In this document: one piece after another, positions 52,825 to 61,800 of the stretch | Position numbering within the stretch: position 1 is the first letter of the stretch | Layout: each line of letters starts with the position of its first letter | NCBI RefSeq assembly: GCF_029852145.1 | Contig: NC_079971.1 | Span: 16,022,667 to 16,086,666, forward strand | Reading direction: 5' to 3' | Source of the DNA: Microplitis mediator | Taxonomy: Eukaryota > Arthropoda > Insecta > Hymenoptera > Braconidae | Length of the DNA: 64,000 nucleotides | The notes under the pieces: generated by a model | The model's input: the letters and a program-made list of their open reading frames with translations, nothing else | Told to the model about the DNA's origin: nothing | The model's database searches: none | Made by a program: the position numbers and the translations under genes

Positions 52825-52944
52825 TTTGAATTATTTTAGATAACACTAAATACTGCGTTAATCCGCCGATGACTCAATTCTAACTCAACGATATACCTAT
52901 TAGTACCGAGTATTTATACGATTGAGATCAGTCATAAAGCTACA
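52825..52944. promoter_or_regulatory. Bidirectional upstream region between ATPase and PLA2-pX, element 2
   Basis: It shares CAACGATAT, GTACCG followed by TTTATA, and TCAGTC with 9908-10020, in the same order. The shared small motifs in otherwise diverged DNA make a regulatory role likely. Confidence 0.45.
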
Positions 52945-53952
52945 ATGGCTAAGAGCGGACGTACCAGTAAAGTCAAAACTAAGCGTGGCAAAGGTTTTGT
53001 CAACAGTGTAATAAATAAATTACCAATAGAATTACATGTGCCGGGATATCAGTACTGTAGACCTGGTACAAAATTAACGAAAAGATTAGCTCGAGGTGAT
53101 CCAGGTATAAATCCTCTGGACAGAGCATGCAAAGCGCATGACATTGCTTATTCTAAAAATCCAGACAATATGGCGGCACGTCATGCGGCTGATAAAGATC
53201 TGGCTGAAAAAGCTTTGCAACGTCTTCATGCAAAAGATGCTAGCCTTGGTGAAAAAGCCGTGGCTTGGGGGGTCAATAAAACCATGCGAGTCAAGAGAAG
53301 TTTGGGTATGGGCATGAAAAAGAATATTCGAGTACCTCGCCATATGTTAGATGTGCCTCTAGTATCTAAATCTCGTAGGATACGAGTACCACGAAAAAAT
53401 GGTGAAATAAGACCAAAAGTTGGTGGAATATTACTTAAAAAAGAGTTGAAAATAAAGAGGGGGAAGTTTAAAAGAAATGGTAAAAAGAAAAAGAAGACAG
53501 TAAAGAAAAAAAAAAAAAAACTTGTTCCCATCAGGCAAATTATAAAATCAGCTAAAAAAACTATGAATAAAAGTGTACTTTTACAGGGGAATGAGTACAT
53601 TTCACCATATAAGTCTGCATTGCGAGGTGCTCGTGAAGCTGTAAAAATGGTTGGTGGGAAAAAAAACATACGATCATCACGTGTATTTCCAATGCCACAA
53701 ATAAAAGCGGGTGGATTGTTACCATTTTTATTACCAATTTTTGCTGGCTTAAGCGCTACTGGTGCATTAGCTGGGGGCGCTGCTGGTATCGCTAAAACTG
53801 TAATGGCGACTAGGGAAGCCAGACGTGAATTGGAGGAGGCTAAACGGCATAATTCAACAATGGAAGCTATAGCCTTAGGTAAAGGGTTATACTTGTCACC
53901 ATACAAGACTGGAATGGGATTATTCTTGAGCCCTCCACCAAAAAACGTGTAA
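52945..53952 (+). CDS. PLA2-pX fusion protein, element 2
   Basis: 335 residues in one frame. The PLA2 domain (about 20-90) has catalytic ACKAHDIAY (C62, H65, D66, Y69), but its calcium loop reads YCRPG (R39), where element 1 keeps the usual YCGPG. A very basic Lys-rich middle includes a 15-A run at 53506-53520 encoding Lys. The C-terminal part has a hydrophobic pX/pVI-like segment (LLPFLLPIFAGLSATGALAGG) and two short repeats (GKGLYLSPY, GMGLFLSPP). MVGG at 235-238 fits the adenain cleavage consensus. PLA2 in parvoviruses helps escape from endosomes; here the Arg may reduce activity. Confidence 0.88.
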   Translation: MAKSGRTSKVKTKRGKGFVNSVINKLPIELHVPGYQYCRPGTKLTKRLARGDPGINPLDRACKAHDIAYSKNPDNMAARHAADKDLAEKALQRLHAKDASLGEKAVAWGVNKTMRVKRSLGMGMKKNIRVPRHMLDVPLVSKSRRIRVPRKNGEIRPKVGGILLKKELKIKRGKFKRNGKKKKKTVKKKKKKLVPIRQIIKSAKKTMNKSVLLQGNEYISPYKSALRGAREAVKMVGGKKNIRSSRVFPMPQIKAGGLLPFLLPIFAGLSATGALAGGAAGIAKTVMATREARRELEEAKRHNSTMEAIALGKGLYLSPYKTGMGLFLSPPPKNV

Positions 53953-54311
53953 CGCTACCTCATCGAGCTCTCACCAATTTCGATTTAATCAAGTATGCAA
54001 AGGATTTAAAAATTCCATGTTTCCGAGGTGTTTTTATGAGAAATAATTTACCAAAGTCTGGTCCATGGAAAAAAGAATCAGCAATCATAAATCTAGATGA
54101 TAAAAATGGTAGTGGAACTCATTGGGTTGCATACAAGAAGAATGGTGATGACGTCATCTATTTTGACAGCTTTGGTAACCTCCAACCACCATATGATCTC
54201 ATGAAATATCTCGATGTTGGTAGCGTTAAATATAATCATCAGAAGTATCAAGATTATGATACTGTTATATGTGGACATTTGTGTTTAAAATTCCTCAATA
54301 ATGAACTATAA
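53952..54311 (+). CDS. Adenain-type protease lacking an ATG, element 2
   Basis: The frame is open from 53952 and homologous from its first codon to the element 1 protease, but the start codon that overlaps the upstream stop is ACG instead of ATG (TAACG at 53950-53954). The triad is intact: His in GTHWVAY, Asp in YFDSFG, Cys in ICGHLC. Translation could begin at ACG or at the internal ATG at 54036, which would drop the first 28 residues but keep the triad. Confidence 0.8.
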   Translation, partial: TLPHRALTNFDLIKYAKDLKIPCFRGVFMRNNLPKSGPWKKESAIINLDDKNGSGTHWVAYKKNGDDVIYFDSFGNLQPPYDLMKYLDVGSVKYNHQKYQDYDTVICGHLCLKFLNNEL

Positions 54312-54343
54312 ATGGGTGTGGATTGATTGATGTGTGTTTAGTC

Positions 54344-55051
54344 ATGGCTGATTCGTTGACGTTAACACTATCTGGAGCTACCTCCACATTGGAAGCTCAA
54401 TATTTCCCACCGATTGAATTGTCACCGGGAAAAACTTATGTCTTGGGACTTGTGGAATTGTTAACATTCAATTCTATACCTAATGTTGATGAAGGTTGTA
54501 ATAAGTTCTATTTATCCAGCGCAAATAGAAAGGAAGCAGATAAAATTATATTGATACCTACCGGAAGTTATGAACTACGTGACATTGAAAAGTATTTGAT
54601 AAAGGAATTACCTGAGGGTGTAGAGTTGAGTATCAAAGCAAATAACAATGAATTACATAGTGAAATTAAATGTAATCGAATTGTAAATTTCGAACCGAAA
54701 GATTCAATCGCATCATTATTGGGATTTGGAAATCGTCGCCTTGCACCGTACCTTATACACAAATCTGATTTACCAATAAAAATCCTTAAAATCAATGCAC
54801 TGCGAGTTAAGTGCAATATTACTAATGGTGCATATATGAATAACCATAAAGTTCACACAGTCCATGAATTTTTCCCAAGTGTTGCACCAGGTTATAAGAT
54901 CATTGAAGTACCATCTCACATCATTTACTTACCAGTCGCAGTACAGTCAATACATAATCTTCAGCTGCGAATTGTTGATCAAGATGGGAATTTGGTGAAT
55001 TTTCGTAGTGAAACGATTACAATAAGATTGCATATAAAATCAGTGAAATAA
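54344..55051 (+). CDS. Penton-like minor capsid protein, element 2
   Basis: 235 residues from MADSLTLTLSG; an in-frame ATG 21 bases earlier is not conserved. It shares PPIELSP, VELLTFNSIPN and HEFFPSVAPGYKIIE with element 1 and lacks about 18 residues present there. The stop overlaps the next ATG (TAATG at 55049-55053). Confidence 0.85.
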   Translation: MADSLTLTLSGATSTLEAQYFPPIELSPGKTYVLGLVELLTFNSIPNVDEGCNKFYLSSANRKEADKIILIPTGSYELRDIEKYLIKELPEGVELSIKANNNELHSEIKCNRIVNFEPKDSIASLLGFGNRRLAPYLIHKSDLPIKILKINALRVKCNITNGAYMNNHKVHTVHEFFPSVAPGYKIIEVPSHIIYLPVAVQSIHNLQLRIVDQDGNLVNFRSETITIRLHIKSVK

Positions 55052-55212
55052 TGGGGATTGTATTTGATAAAAAGATTGGCGGCAGCTATAAAAGTGGATC
55101 ATCATGTCTGAAACCCATCAGTCATCGTGCTCCTGTCAGAGTGCTAACACCCCAGAACGTGGAATTCCTCAAAAGTCTAGGATTAAAATTACGTGGAAGA
55201 TTGGCAAAATAA
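55051..55212 (+). CDS. Conserved 53-residue basic protein, element 2
   Basis: Same length and position as 12057-12218. Shared motifs: MGIVF, a Gly-Gly segment, CLKPISHRA and FLKSLGLKLRG. The differences are scattered and keep the frame, a sign of purifying selection. Strongly basic; no family recognised. Confidence 0.8.
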   Translation: MGIVFDKKIGGSYKSGSSCLKPISHRAPVRVLTPQNVEFLKSLGLKLRGRLAK

Positions 55213-55243
55213 GGAAAGTTAATTTGTGCTGCATTATATTACC
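55213..55243 (+). promoter_or_regulatory. Highly conserved leader before the major capsid gene, element 2
   Basis: Carries TGCTGCATTATATTACC directly before the ATG, identical to element 1, with the identity running into the coding sequence. Confidence 0.55.
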
Positions 55244-56476
55244 ATGGCGGAAATCTTAGACATTCAGAAACCAATCATCTTTGATGAATCAATTTCTCAC
55301 TATGAGGTTCATTCACATCAACCTTATGCTTCATCAACATTTAACAATAGTGATGAAATTAGAATCAGTATTCAACATCAGGACTTATGCATTCTACCAA
55401 GCAAAAGTTCTTTGCACATTTGCGGAAGATTTGTAAAAGAAGATGGCACCGGCGCAGGTGCAACTATGAACTTAGTCAATATGGCTATTTGTCATATGTT
55501 TGAAGAAATACGCTATGAATTAAATGCTGTTGAAATTGATAGATGTAAAAATGTGGGTCTTACAAGTCTCATGAAAAATTATATATCTTTGAGTCCTGGG
55601 CAAGTCAATTTAATGGAGAATGCTGGATGGTTGATCAATAATGATAGTAAATTGACTAATGATGATGGATATTTCAACATTTCTATACCACTAAATTACA
55701 TACTTGGATTTGCCGAAGATTATAATCGTATTATCATGAATGCCAAACATGAATTAATTCTTATACGATCAAATTCTGATGTTAATACATATATACATAC
55801 ACCTGCTGCCGCTGGTGAGAGGGCTGAAATAGTGAAACTTCTTCTCAATAAGGTAGAATGGAATGTCCCATACGTTACAATGTCAGACAAGCAAAAAATT
55901 CAAGCACTCAATTTTATTGCTAATGATCCAGCTATATCAATAAGCTTTCGCACATGGCAATTGTATGAATACCCACTACTCCCTCGAACAACGAAACATG
56001 TTTGGCCAATCAAGACTTCGACGCAATTGGAAAAGCCGCGATATGTGATCCTAGGATTTCAAACTGCTAGAAAAAATGATGTAACGAAAAACGCCAGTCA
56101 ATTCGATCATTGTAATATCAGAGATGTAAAGCTATTTCTCAATTCTCAAAGTTATCCATATGGGAATTTAAATCTAAACATTAGTCGTAATCAGTATGCT
56201 TTAATATATGATATGTATACTAATTTTCAAACATCATACTATAATAAAGAATCGAAACCATTATTGACAAAAACTGAATATTTACAAGAAGCACCACTCT
56301 ATATTATCGACTGTTCGAGGCAAAATGAATCTATTAAATCTGGACCAGTTGATATTCGTCTTGAGTTTGAATCTGATGAACAGTTTCCGGATCGAACATC
56401 TGCATATTGTCTTATTTTGCACGATCGTATAATTGAGTATAATCCATTAAGTAGTACTGTAAGAAAATTAACTTAA
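55244..56476 (+). CDS. Major capsid protein (hexon-like, double jelly roll), element 2
   Basis: 410 residues from ACCATGG, the same length as element 1. Conserved motifs: HQPYASS, SLSPGQVNLMENAGW, EDYNRI, KQKIQALNF, QSYPYGNLNL and a closing IIEYNPLSS. Intact. An ATT microsatellite (56576-56611) lies in the gap before the converging 271-residue gene. Confidence 0.93.
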   Translation: MAEILDIQKPIIFDESISHYEVHSHQPYASSTFNNSDEIRISIQHQDLCILPSKSSLHICGRFVKEDGTGAGATMNLVNMAICHMFEEIRYELNAVEIDRCKNVGLTSLMKNYISLSPGQVNLMENAGWLINNDSKLTNDDGYFNISIPLNYILGFAEDYNRIIMNAKHELILIRSNSDVNTYIHTPAAAGERAEIVKLLLNKVEWNVPYVTMSDKQKIQALNFIANDPAISISFRTWQLYEYPLLPRTTKHVWPIKTSTQLEKPRYVILGFQTARKNDVTKNASQFDHCNIRDVKLFLNSQSYPYGNLNLNISRNQYALIYDMYTNFQTSYYNKESKPLLTKTEYLQEAPLYIIDCSRQNESIKSGPVDIRLEFESDEQFPDRTSAYCLILHDRIIEYNPLSSTVRKLT

Positions 56477-56573
56477 ACATGTATTGTATTGAGGAGTAGG
56501 AGGGAGATGAAAGAAATAAAACTGACTTTCATTATAATTATTGTTTTTTATTTATATCATACCTTTCAATATA

Positions 56574-56610
<37 letters not shown>

Positions 56611-56669
56611 TTAATTAGTATAAGTAGTGTTAAGATCTACATACATACATATAAAGTTTAGATATTAAT

Positions 56670-57485
56670 TTATTTTCGTACATTATCTTTCATGTTGTTG
56701 CATGTAGTACAATATTTTCTTAACGGGTAAAGCCATATTCCTGGAATATCATAGCTCGAAGCTGATAGTGGGTTATGTTTGATACAAAATGAATAGTCCA
56801 TTAATTTTTCATTATACTTTAAATGCCCTGGAAGTATATCCCATACAAATTTAATTTGTGATTTTGCAACACGTAAAATGAACAAATCATCGAGACATGC
56901 AATGTCAGTGACGTCCATTTTCCTTAAATCATTTAATTGGTAAAACAGTTGAACAGACTTTTCGTAGGATTTCCCAACACCCCAATACTTCAAAAACCAG
57001 TGCTTGAGTTGTTGTGTTGTACCAAATGCACATGCGAAGTGACCTCTCTTTGTGTGTTTGATACGATGCAAACATCGTGGTTTGTTAAGTTCTTCTAAGC
57101 AATCGAGTGAAAAATGTCGCATCAACTGTAGATCAATGATTGGAACGGCAAAATCGATTATCTTTTCAAGTCTTTCCCTCGCCTGTGCTCCTTGGACATA
57201 AAAGTAGCGCACTTTTTTTATTAATTCAGCCATTATTGGTTTAAATGAATCATATGGTGTATCGCCTATATCCCACATGATTCCATGTCGATCGCCATTT
57301 TCATCTTCACTTTCACGCATAACTGTAGCATTTATGTATTCCATTGGTGGTTGGAATAGCCAATACTGACAATGATACAATCCATTGGTATATTTAGTAT
57401 TATTTATATCAATAATACACAGCTCCTTTACAACAAATGCACAATTCGGCATTTCAAATCCAACAAAGTCGATTATTAGCTCCAT
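56670..57485 (-). CDS. Conserved 271-residue protein of unknown function, element 2
   Basis: Homologue of 13885-14700 with the same length. Conserved: LIIDFVGFEMP, HGIMWD, YFYVQGA, VPIIDL, CAFG, KSVQLFYQLNDL, DIACLD and a C-terminal CTTCNN. It follows a 58-residue gene with only a 5-base gap, so both probably share one transcript from the promoter at the edge of the right terminal repeat. No family recognised. Confidence 0.8.
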   Translation of the reverse strand: MELIIDFVGFEMPNCAFVVKELCIIDINNTKYTNGLYHCQYWLFQPPMEYINATVMRESEDENGDRHGIMWDIGDTPYDSFKPIMAELIKKVRYFYVQGAQARERLEKIIDFAVPIIDLQLMRHFSLDCLEELNKPRCLHRIKHTKRGHFACAFGTTQQLKHWFLKYWGVGKSYEKSVQLFYQLNDLRKMDVTDIACLDDLFILRVAKSQIKFVWDILPGHLKYNEKLMDYSFCIKHNPLSASSYDIPGIWLYPLRKYCTTCNNMKDNVRK

Positions 57486-57490
57486 TGTTT

Positions 57491-57667
57491 TTATTTATTG
57501 ATCATGCGATTTTGCAACTTTTCCAATTTTCTTATTAGATTTACTATTTCTATTAAGCGATCGATTCTATTGATTGCATCTGGGCATGTAGCTTGAGCTC
57601 TAATCCAATCCAAAATGAATGGATGTCGAACAGATAACTCAAAAATTGGATTACTATACTTAGCCAT
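57491..57667 (-). CDS. Small 58-residue protein upstream of the 271-residue gene, element 2
   Basis: Starts MAKYSNPIFELS and has a Leu/Ile/Arg-rich helical C-terminus (RIDRLIEIVNLIRKLEKLQ). It is the first frame after the TATA/TCAGT promoter, and the next gene begins 5 bases beyond its stop. No equivalent lies at this position in element 1. A coiled-coil interaction partner is a guess. Confidence 0.5.
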   Translation of the reverse strand: MAKYSNPIFELSVRHPFILDWIRAQATCPDAINRIDRLIEIVNLIRKLEKLQNRMINK

Positions 57668-57743
57668 AAGCACAGATAGGGAACGATCGAGTTAAACACA
57701 TTTAACCACTAACTTAACACACAAAAAACGTATACTGTACTGT

Positions 57744-57774
57744 ACTGACTTCTCGGATAAATTGAGGTTTTATA
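57744..57774 (-). promoter_or_regulatory. Core promoter at the inner edge of the right terminal repeat
   Basis: On the - strand TATAAAA starts at 57774 and TCAGTA has its A at 57746, exactly 28 bases downstream, the canonical arthropod TATA-to-initiator distance. The TATA box is inside the terminal repeat and the initiator is outside it. Confidence 0.65.
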
Positions 57775-58361
57775 ATACGAATCCCCACTACAATTTTGGT
57801 GAAAAAATGGGGGAAAAATAGATAAAAGTGTAAATTTTCAGAAAAAATTGACTCATTTGTTTATAACAAAATAAAAGTGAAAGTTGCGGAAGATAAGATA
57901 AGGTATACACGTATTAATAAGTAAAAAATGCGTCATTTGTTATAAAAATATCCCCACCCTTCCGCATACCTTAAACTTTAATCTTAAAAACATTTAAACA
58001 ATAACAACATACGTCATTTTTCCCACTTAAATTTAAAAAATACCCCCCACTCCAACGCCCTCTATATCCTTATTCATGAACCATATCAATCCCATATCCC
58101 CACCCCAAAGTCCAGGCCCCGATCCTACAGCATCAATCTCATATCCCCTCCCCCAATCCCCCTTCCCGCAAACCCCCAAATCTACTAGGAAAATGCCACA
58201 AGCGCCCTCTCTCGGATACCACCCTGGAAGATCAACAGAAAGCGCCACTAGCGCACCCTATCTCAACTGTCAGTATGAAAAATTCCCCCAAACCCCCCAC
58301 TTATCCATGAGGGTATTGCAGATCCCTGTTGTGGGAGGGAAAGCCTCTCTCCTTATCTACT
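57769..58361 (-). repeat. Right terminal inverted repeat of element 2
   Basis: Complement of 34371-34916. It is about 47 bp longer because of an extra block near 58101-58150, where TCAATC-x-CATATCCCC is duplicated. It ends CTTATCTACT at 58361. Confidence 0.95.
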
Positions 58362-58489
58362 TTAGTTGCAGACGTTTAAATTTCTGCATTTTATTTATAG
58401 AAAATTTTGAAATCGCATAAAAATGGTCCAATAAATGATGTGCTCATCAACTTTTTTTTCGTATTCGTTATAATTTTCAGTTGATAAAA

Positions 58490-58777
58490 ATGAACTTTGC
58501 AGAAATTTTCAAAGCTGATAATTTTCAGAAAATAAACAGAATAGTGAAAATCGCGTTAAAAAGAGTAAATATCATCAAAGAAACAATAAACAGAAAAATC
58601 AATAGCCTAATTTATGCACAAATTGTTGCGTTGAAAATATCGTATAGTAATTTACTTCAGTTGTGTGAAATTCATCACGAATTAATAAAAATTGATCAAT
58701 GTAAAAATTGTAATACAAATCCTACACCAATTATTTCATGGGTCGTTACATGCAGAGGATATGGTTATAAACAATAA
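58490..58777 (+). CDS. Hypothetical 95-residue protein
   Basis: An open frame beginning MNFAEIFKADNF that is rich in Ile, Lys and Asn, with two pairs of Cys near the end (CKNC and TCRG). It lies between element 2 and the decayed gene at 58844. I recognise nothing in it; in such AT-rich DNA it may be chance. Confidence 0.2.
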   Translation: MNFAEIFKADNFQKINRIVKIALKRVNIIKETINRKINSLIYAQIVALKISYSNLLQLCEIHHELIKIDQCKNCNTNPTPIISWVVTCRGYGYKQ

Positions 58778-58843
58778 AATTACTGGTTATTAGAAAAAAT
58801 ATTTTTATATTCATTAATTCGAATAATCTTGGATAGTAATCTT

Positions 58844-61800
58844 TTACTCTTTTTCTTCTTCTTCTTCTTCAGCATCATCTATACAAGGTTCAGCAAATTC
58901 AGTTCCTTCATTTATATTTTTATTGTCATCATCTTGATTTTCATCCGAAGTCAAGCTACCGATAATGTCGCTGTATGACTGTGGAACTTGGTCACCATCA
59001 AACCATTTAAATTCGAGATGGTTTTTCGCTCGATTCCATCCATAATCAGCAGGTGTTGAATGTCCTAGAAGATCTTTTAAATGTGCATTTTTTCAAAATT
59101 TTGTAATATATAATGATCTCGAAAAGTGTTGTGGAGTTCTACCGTACATGAAGATATGTTTGATGCATCAAAATTTGATAAATTCAATTTAAACGTCTGA
59201 TTAACGTCATCTACTCTATATGTTTTTAGAATAATTACATATCTACCATCGTTGGTTTTATTTGTTTTTTTAATATTATAAATATGACACACAAACTCCT
59301 CAATCATCTCCAAAGTAGATAAATAGTCAGTGATATCGAATTCATGAACCGCACTAAACATTTGTTGAAATTTTTTGATTTATTTAACTTTTCAAGTGGC
59401 TTTTTTTTATCTTTGCGGAAAAATGCTGGGTTGTAAGTGCAGCCTGTAAGAGCGTGAAAAGCTGGTAAAGCATTGCAGAGGATATAACCCATGATCTCGT
59501 GAATTTTAGTAACATTGATGTAACGACGTGAATTTCCTGTTCTAAAGTCAACCCAAATTTTTGAAGAGCTCTGTAAATGCTCAATATTTCCGATCATGAT
59601 TATCGGAAGATCAGCATCACAAGAACGTATGATCACATTAAAGTCAAAAGTGATACAGCAAACATGATATATTATTTTTGTTGTAATTTCTTCATGACCA
59701 TAACAAGACAATTTTTCATGCGGTGTTTGTATAACTTTATGATTATCAGCTTTCAATTGATACCAATCATCGAAATTAATATTAATGATTTTATTGCCTA
59801 AAATGCTAGAGTCACATTCTTGCCAATGCTTAAGGAAAAAACCGACTGAAGCTTCTCTGAACTGGAAATTTTCCATTTCTTGGGTAAAATCAGAAGGGTG
59901 GACTTGATTGGATCCAGATATTTTGAAATCACTTTCTATTCGTCCACTTATAGTCTTATTAGTATCATTACTAGATGGTATAAACTGTCTGGTATAATAT
60001 CAATTCTAGAAGTTAAAATCTTGCATAACCAGGATAATATTTTTGTCGATAAATCTCCAAAAGTTCTTGGTAATTCTTTTTGAGAATTAATACAAAAGAA
60101 ACCATCAACTATATAAACATCATTGTGATCTGATTTATTAGATTCTGTTGAATTCTCCAAAATTTTTAATAATACCATTTTATCCGTTTTACAAACTGAT
60201 CGATCCATATGCGAGAGCATCGAAGGTACTGGTGTTAACTGCAAACATAGTACTTTTTTAATATCAATATTGTTATTTATTGACAATGCTCAGAGACGGC
60301 CAAACAAATCACGTTGAAGACTAATTTCCTGAACTTTTCCGGGAACAATGACTTTCTTCTTTTTTACTGTTTTGACAAGTTTGTCCTTTTTGTTTCTGGA
60401 TCGGTAACGTATATCTTTGTAGGTCCGTAATACATTCAGTTATACACATTGTTCGAGCATTATCTCGACCCCCTGTTTCTCAACATCCAACAGAAATTCT
60501 TCAACTCCACTTGTAGCCTCTTTTCCTGTTGTGATATTATATAATTTATCATGATCCAAAGTGGGATCAAAAGAATTGATATAGTCGTTTAAAGATTTTA
60601 TAAAATTTGAAATCTGTTCACTGTTTTTTTTTTCCTCACACTCATTCTTAAATCTGTTGTAACATTTTCAGCTGTCTTCAGTGTAACATCATTTAATACA
60701 TGTGTAATTATAGTCGTTTATAATGCATGACTCCTAGCCCATCTTTGTCGCGCTGGTATGGAATTCGTCATGTTAGCAATATTTCTAGAAGCATCTGCAT
60801 TTATTGTTTGTTCTAATGACAAATCTACAGGAATTCGGCAAAAAGGTTTGTTTGTTCTTCTAATACCAATTGATCCATTTCTTAATTCATCAGTAAGACC
60901 TGGATGTGTATTTTCAACATTCATGAATTTATCATGATAAAAGACCATAGCACGAGAATAGTTTTGCAGATTGAAAGCAAAATATAAGTTTATCAGTTTT
61001 GGCAAAATATAGTTAAATAGTTCAAAATTAGACATACGAATACTTTTCTCTAGAAATAAGTAGTAGTTCACCAAATTTATGTATATCATATAAAATTGCG
61101 CAGTTTTACCGTGTTTCCCCTCCAGAGTCTTATTCCTATACATTTCATATCTCTCTAATAGTTTCGATAATTCTTCACCTTCAATTTGTGGATTAGTTGA
61201 TTTTAAATTTGCTAAATTATTTCATTAAATTGTTCCATTATGCAATCATTTATTGCAATTTTTTCTGTTTTCAGAAATTTTTTAAAATGGATTACTTGTA
61301 AAGCAATAGATACAATTGGGTGGAGTCTTCTGCATCGGTTGAACTGAGTTCCTAACGAAAACCCATTCAATGATCCACCAGCGATCAATCTGCTGTTTTC
61401 TATAACGTTTGTCAAACCACAGTTATCTATGAATTTACTAATAGCTTTCAATTAAGCCATCATAGCATGAAACATACCTAAATGTATAAATATGTAATCA
61501 AAGTTAGGTTTATTCATGGATTGAATGCCGTAGGTTACTTTGGCGATTTGTAAATTATATGTCACGTAGATATACTGAGCATCACATTCTTCAGCGACTT
61601 TGTTACTCATAAGCAAAGTTTCATATACTACCGAAGTACTAGTTGGAGACAAGTTTATCGGTGTCAAGTAAGAGACCTTTTCAATAGGAGACTGATCTTT
61701 GAAAATTAAGCTGTTAAATCCAGTCCACATTGGCGTAATAACGTTTTTTAATGCAAGTGTAAACATCCACGAAAAATCTAAGTGTAAATATTTTTTCACA

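Larger units (their letters stand above)
34371..58361 (+). mobile_element. Complete Polinton/adintovirus-like provirus, element 2
   Basis: A 23,991-bp element with termini AGTAGATAAG ... CTTATCTACT and a 6-bp target duplication TTAGTT (34365-34370 and 58362-58367). AG/CT ends and 6-bp duplications are the Polinton signature. About 6.0 kb of the length is a later BEL/Pao insertion (36392-42394). It carries the same gene set as element 1 plus a 58-residue gene on the right. PolB, integrase, ATPase, penton and capsid genes are intact. The DUF8207 gene has an in-frame stop and the protease has lost its ATG. Confidence 0.96.
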
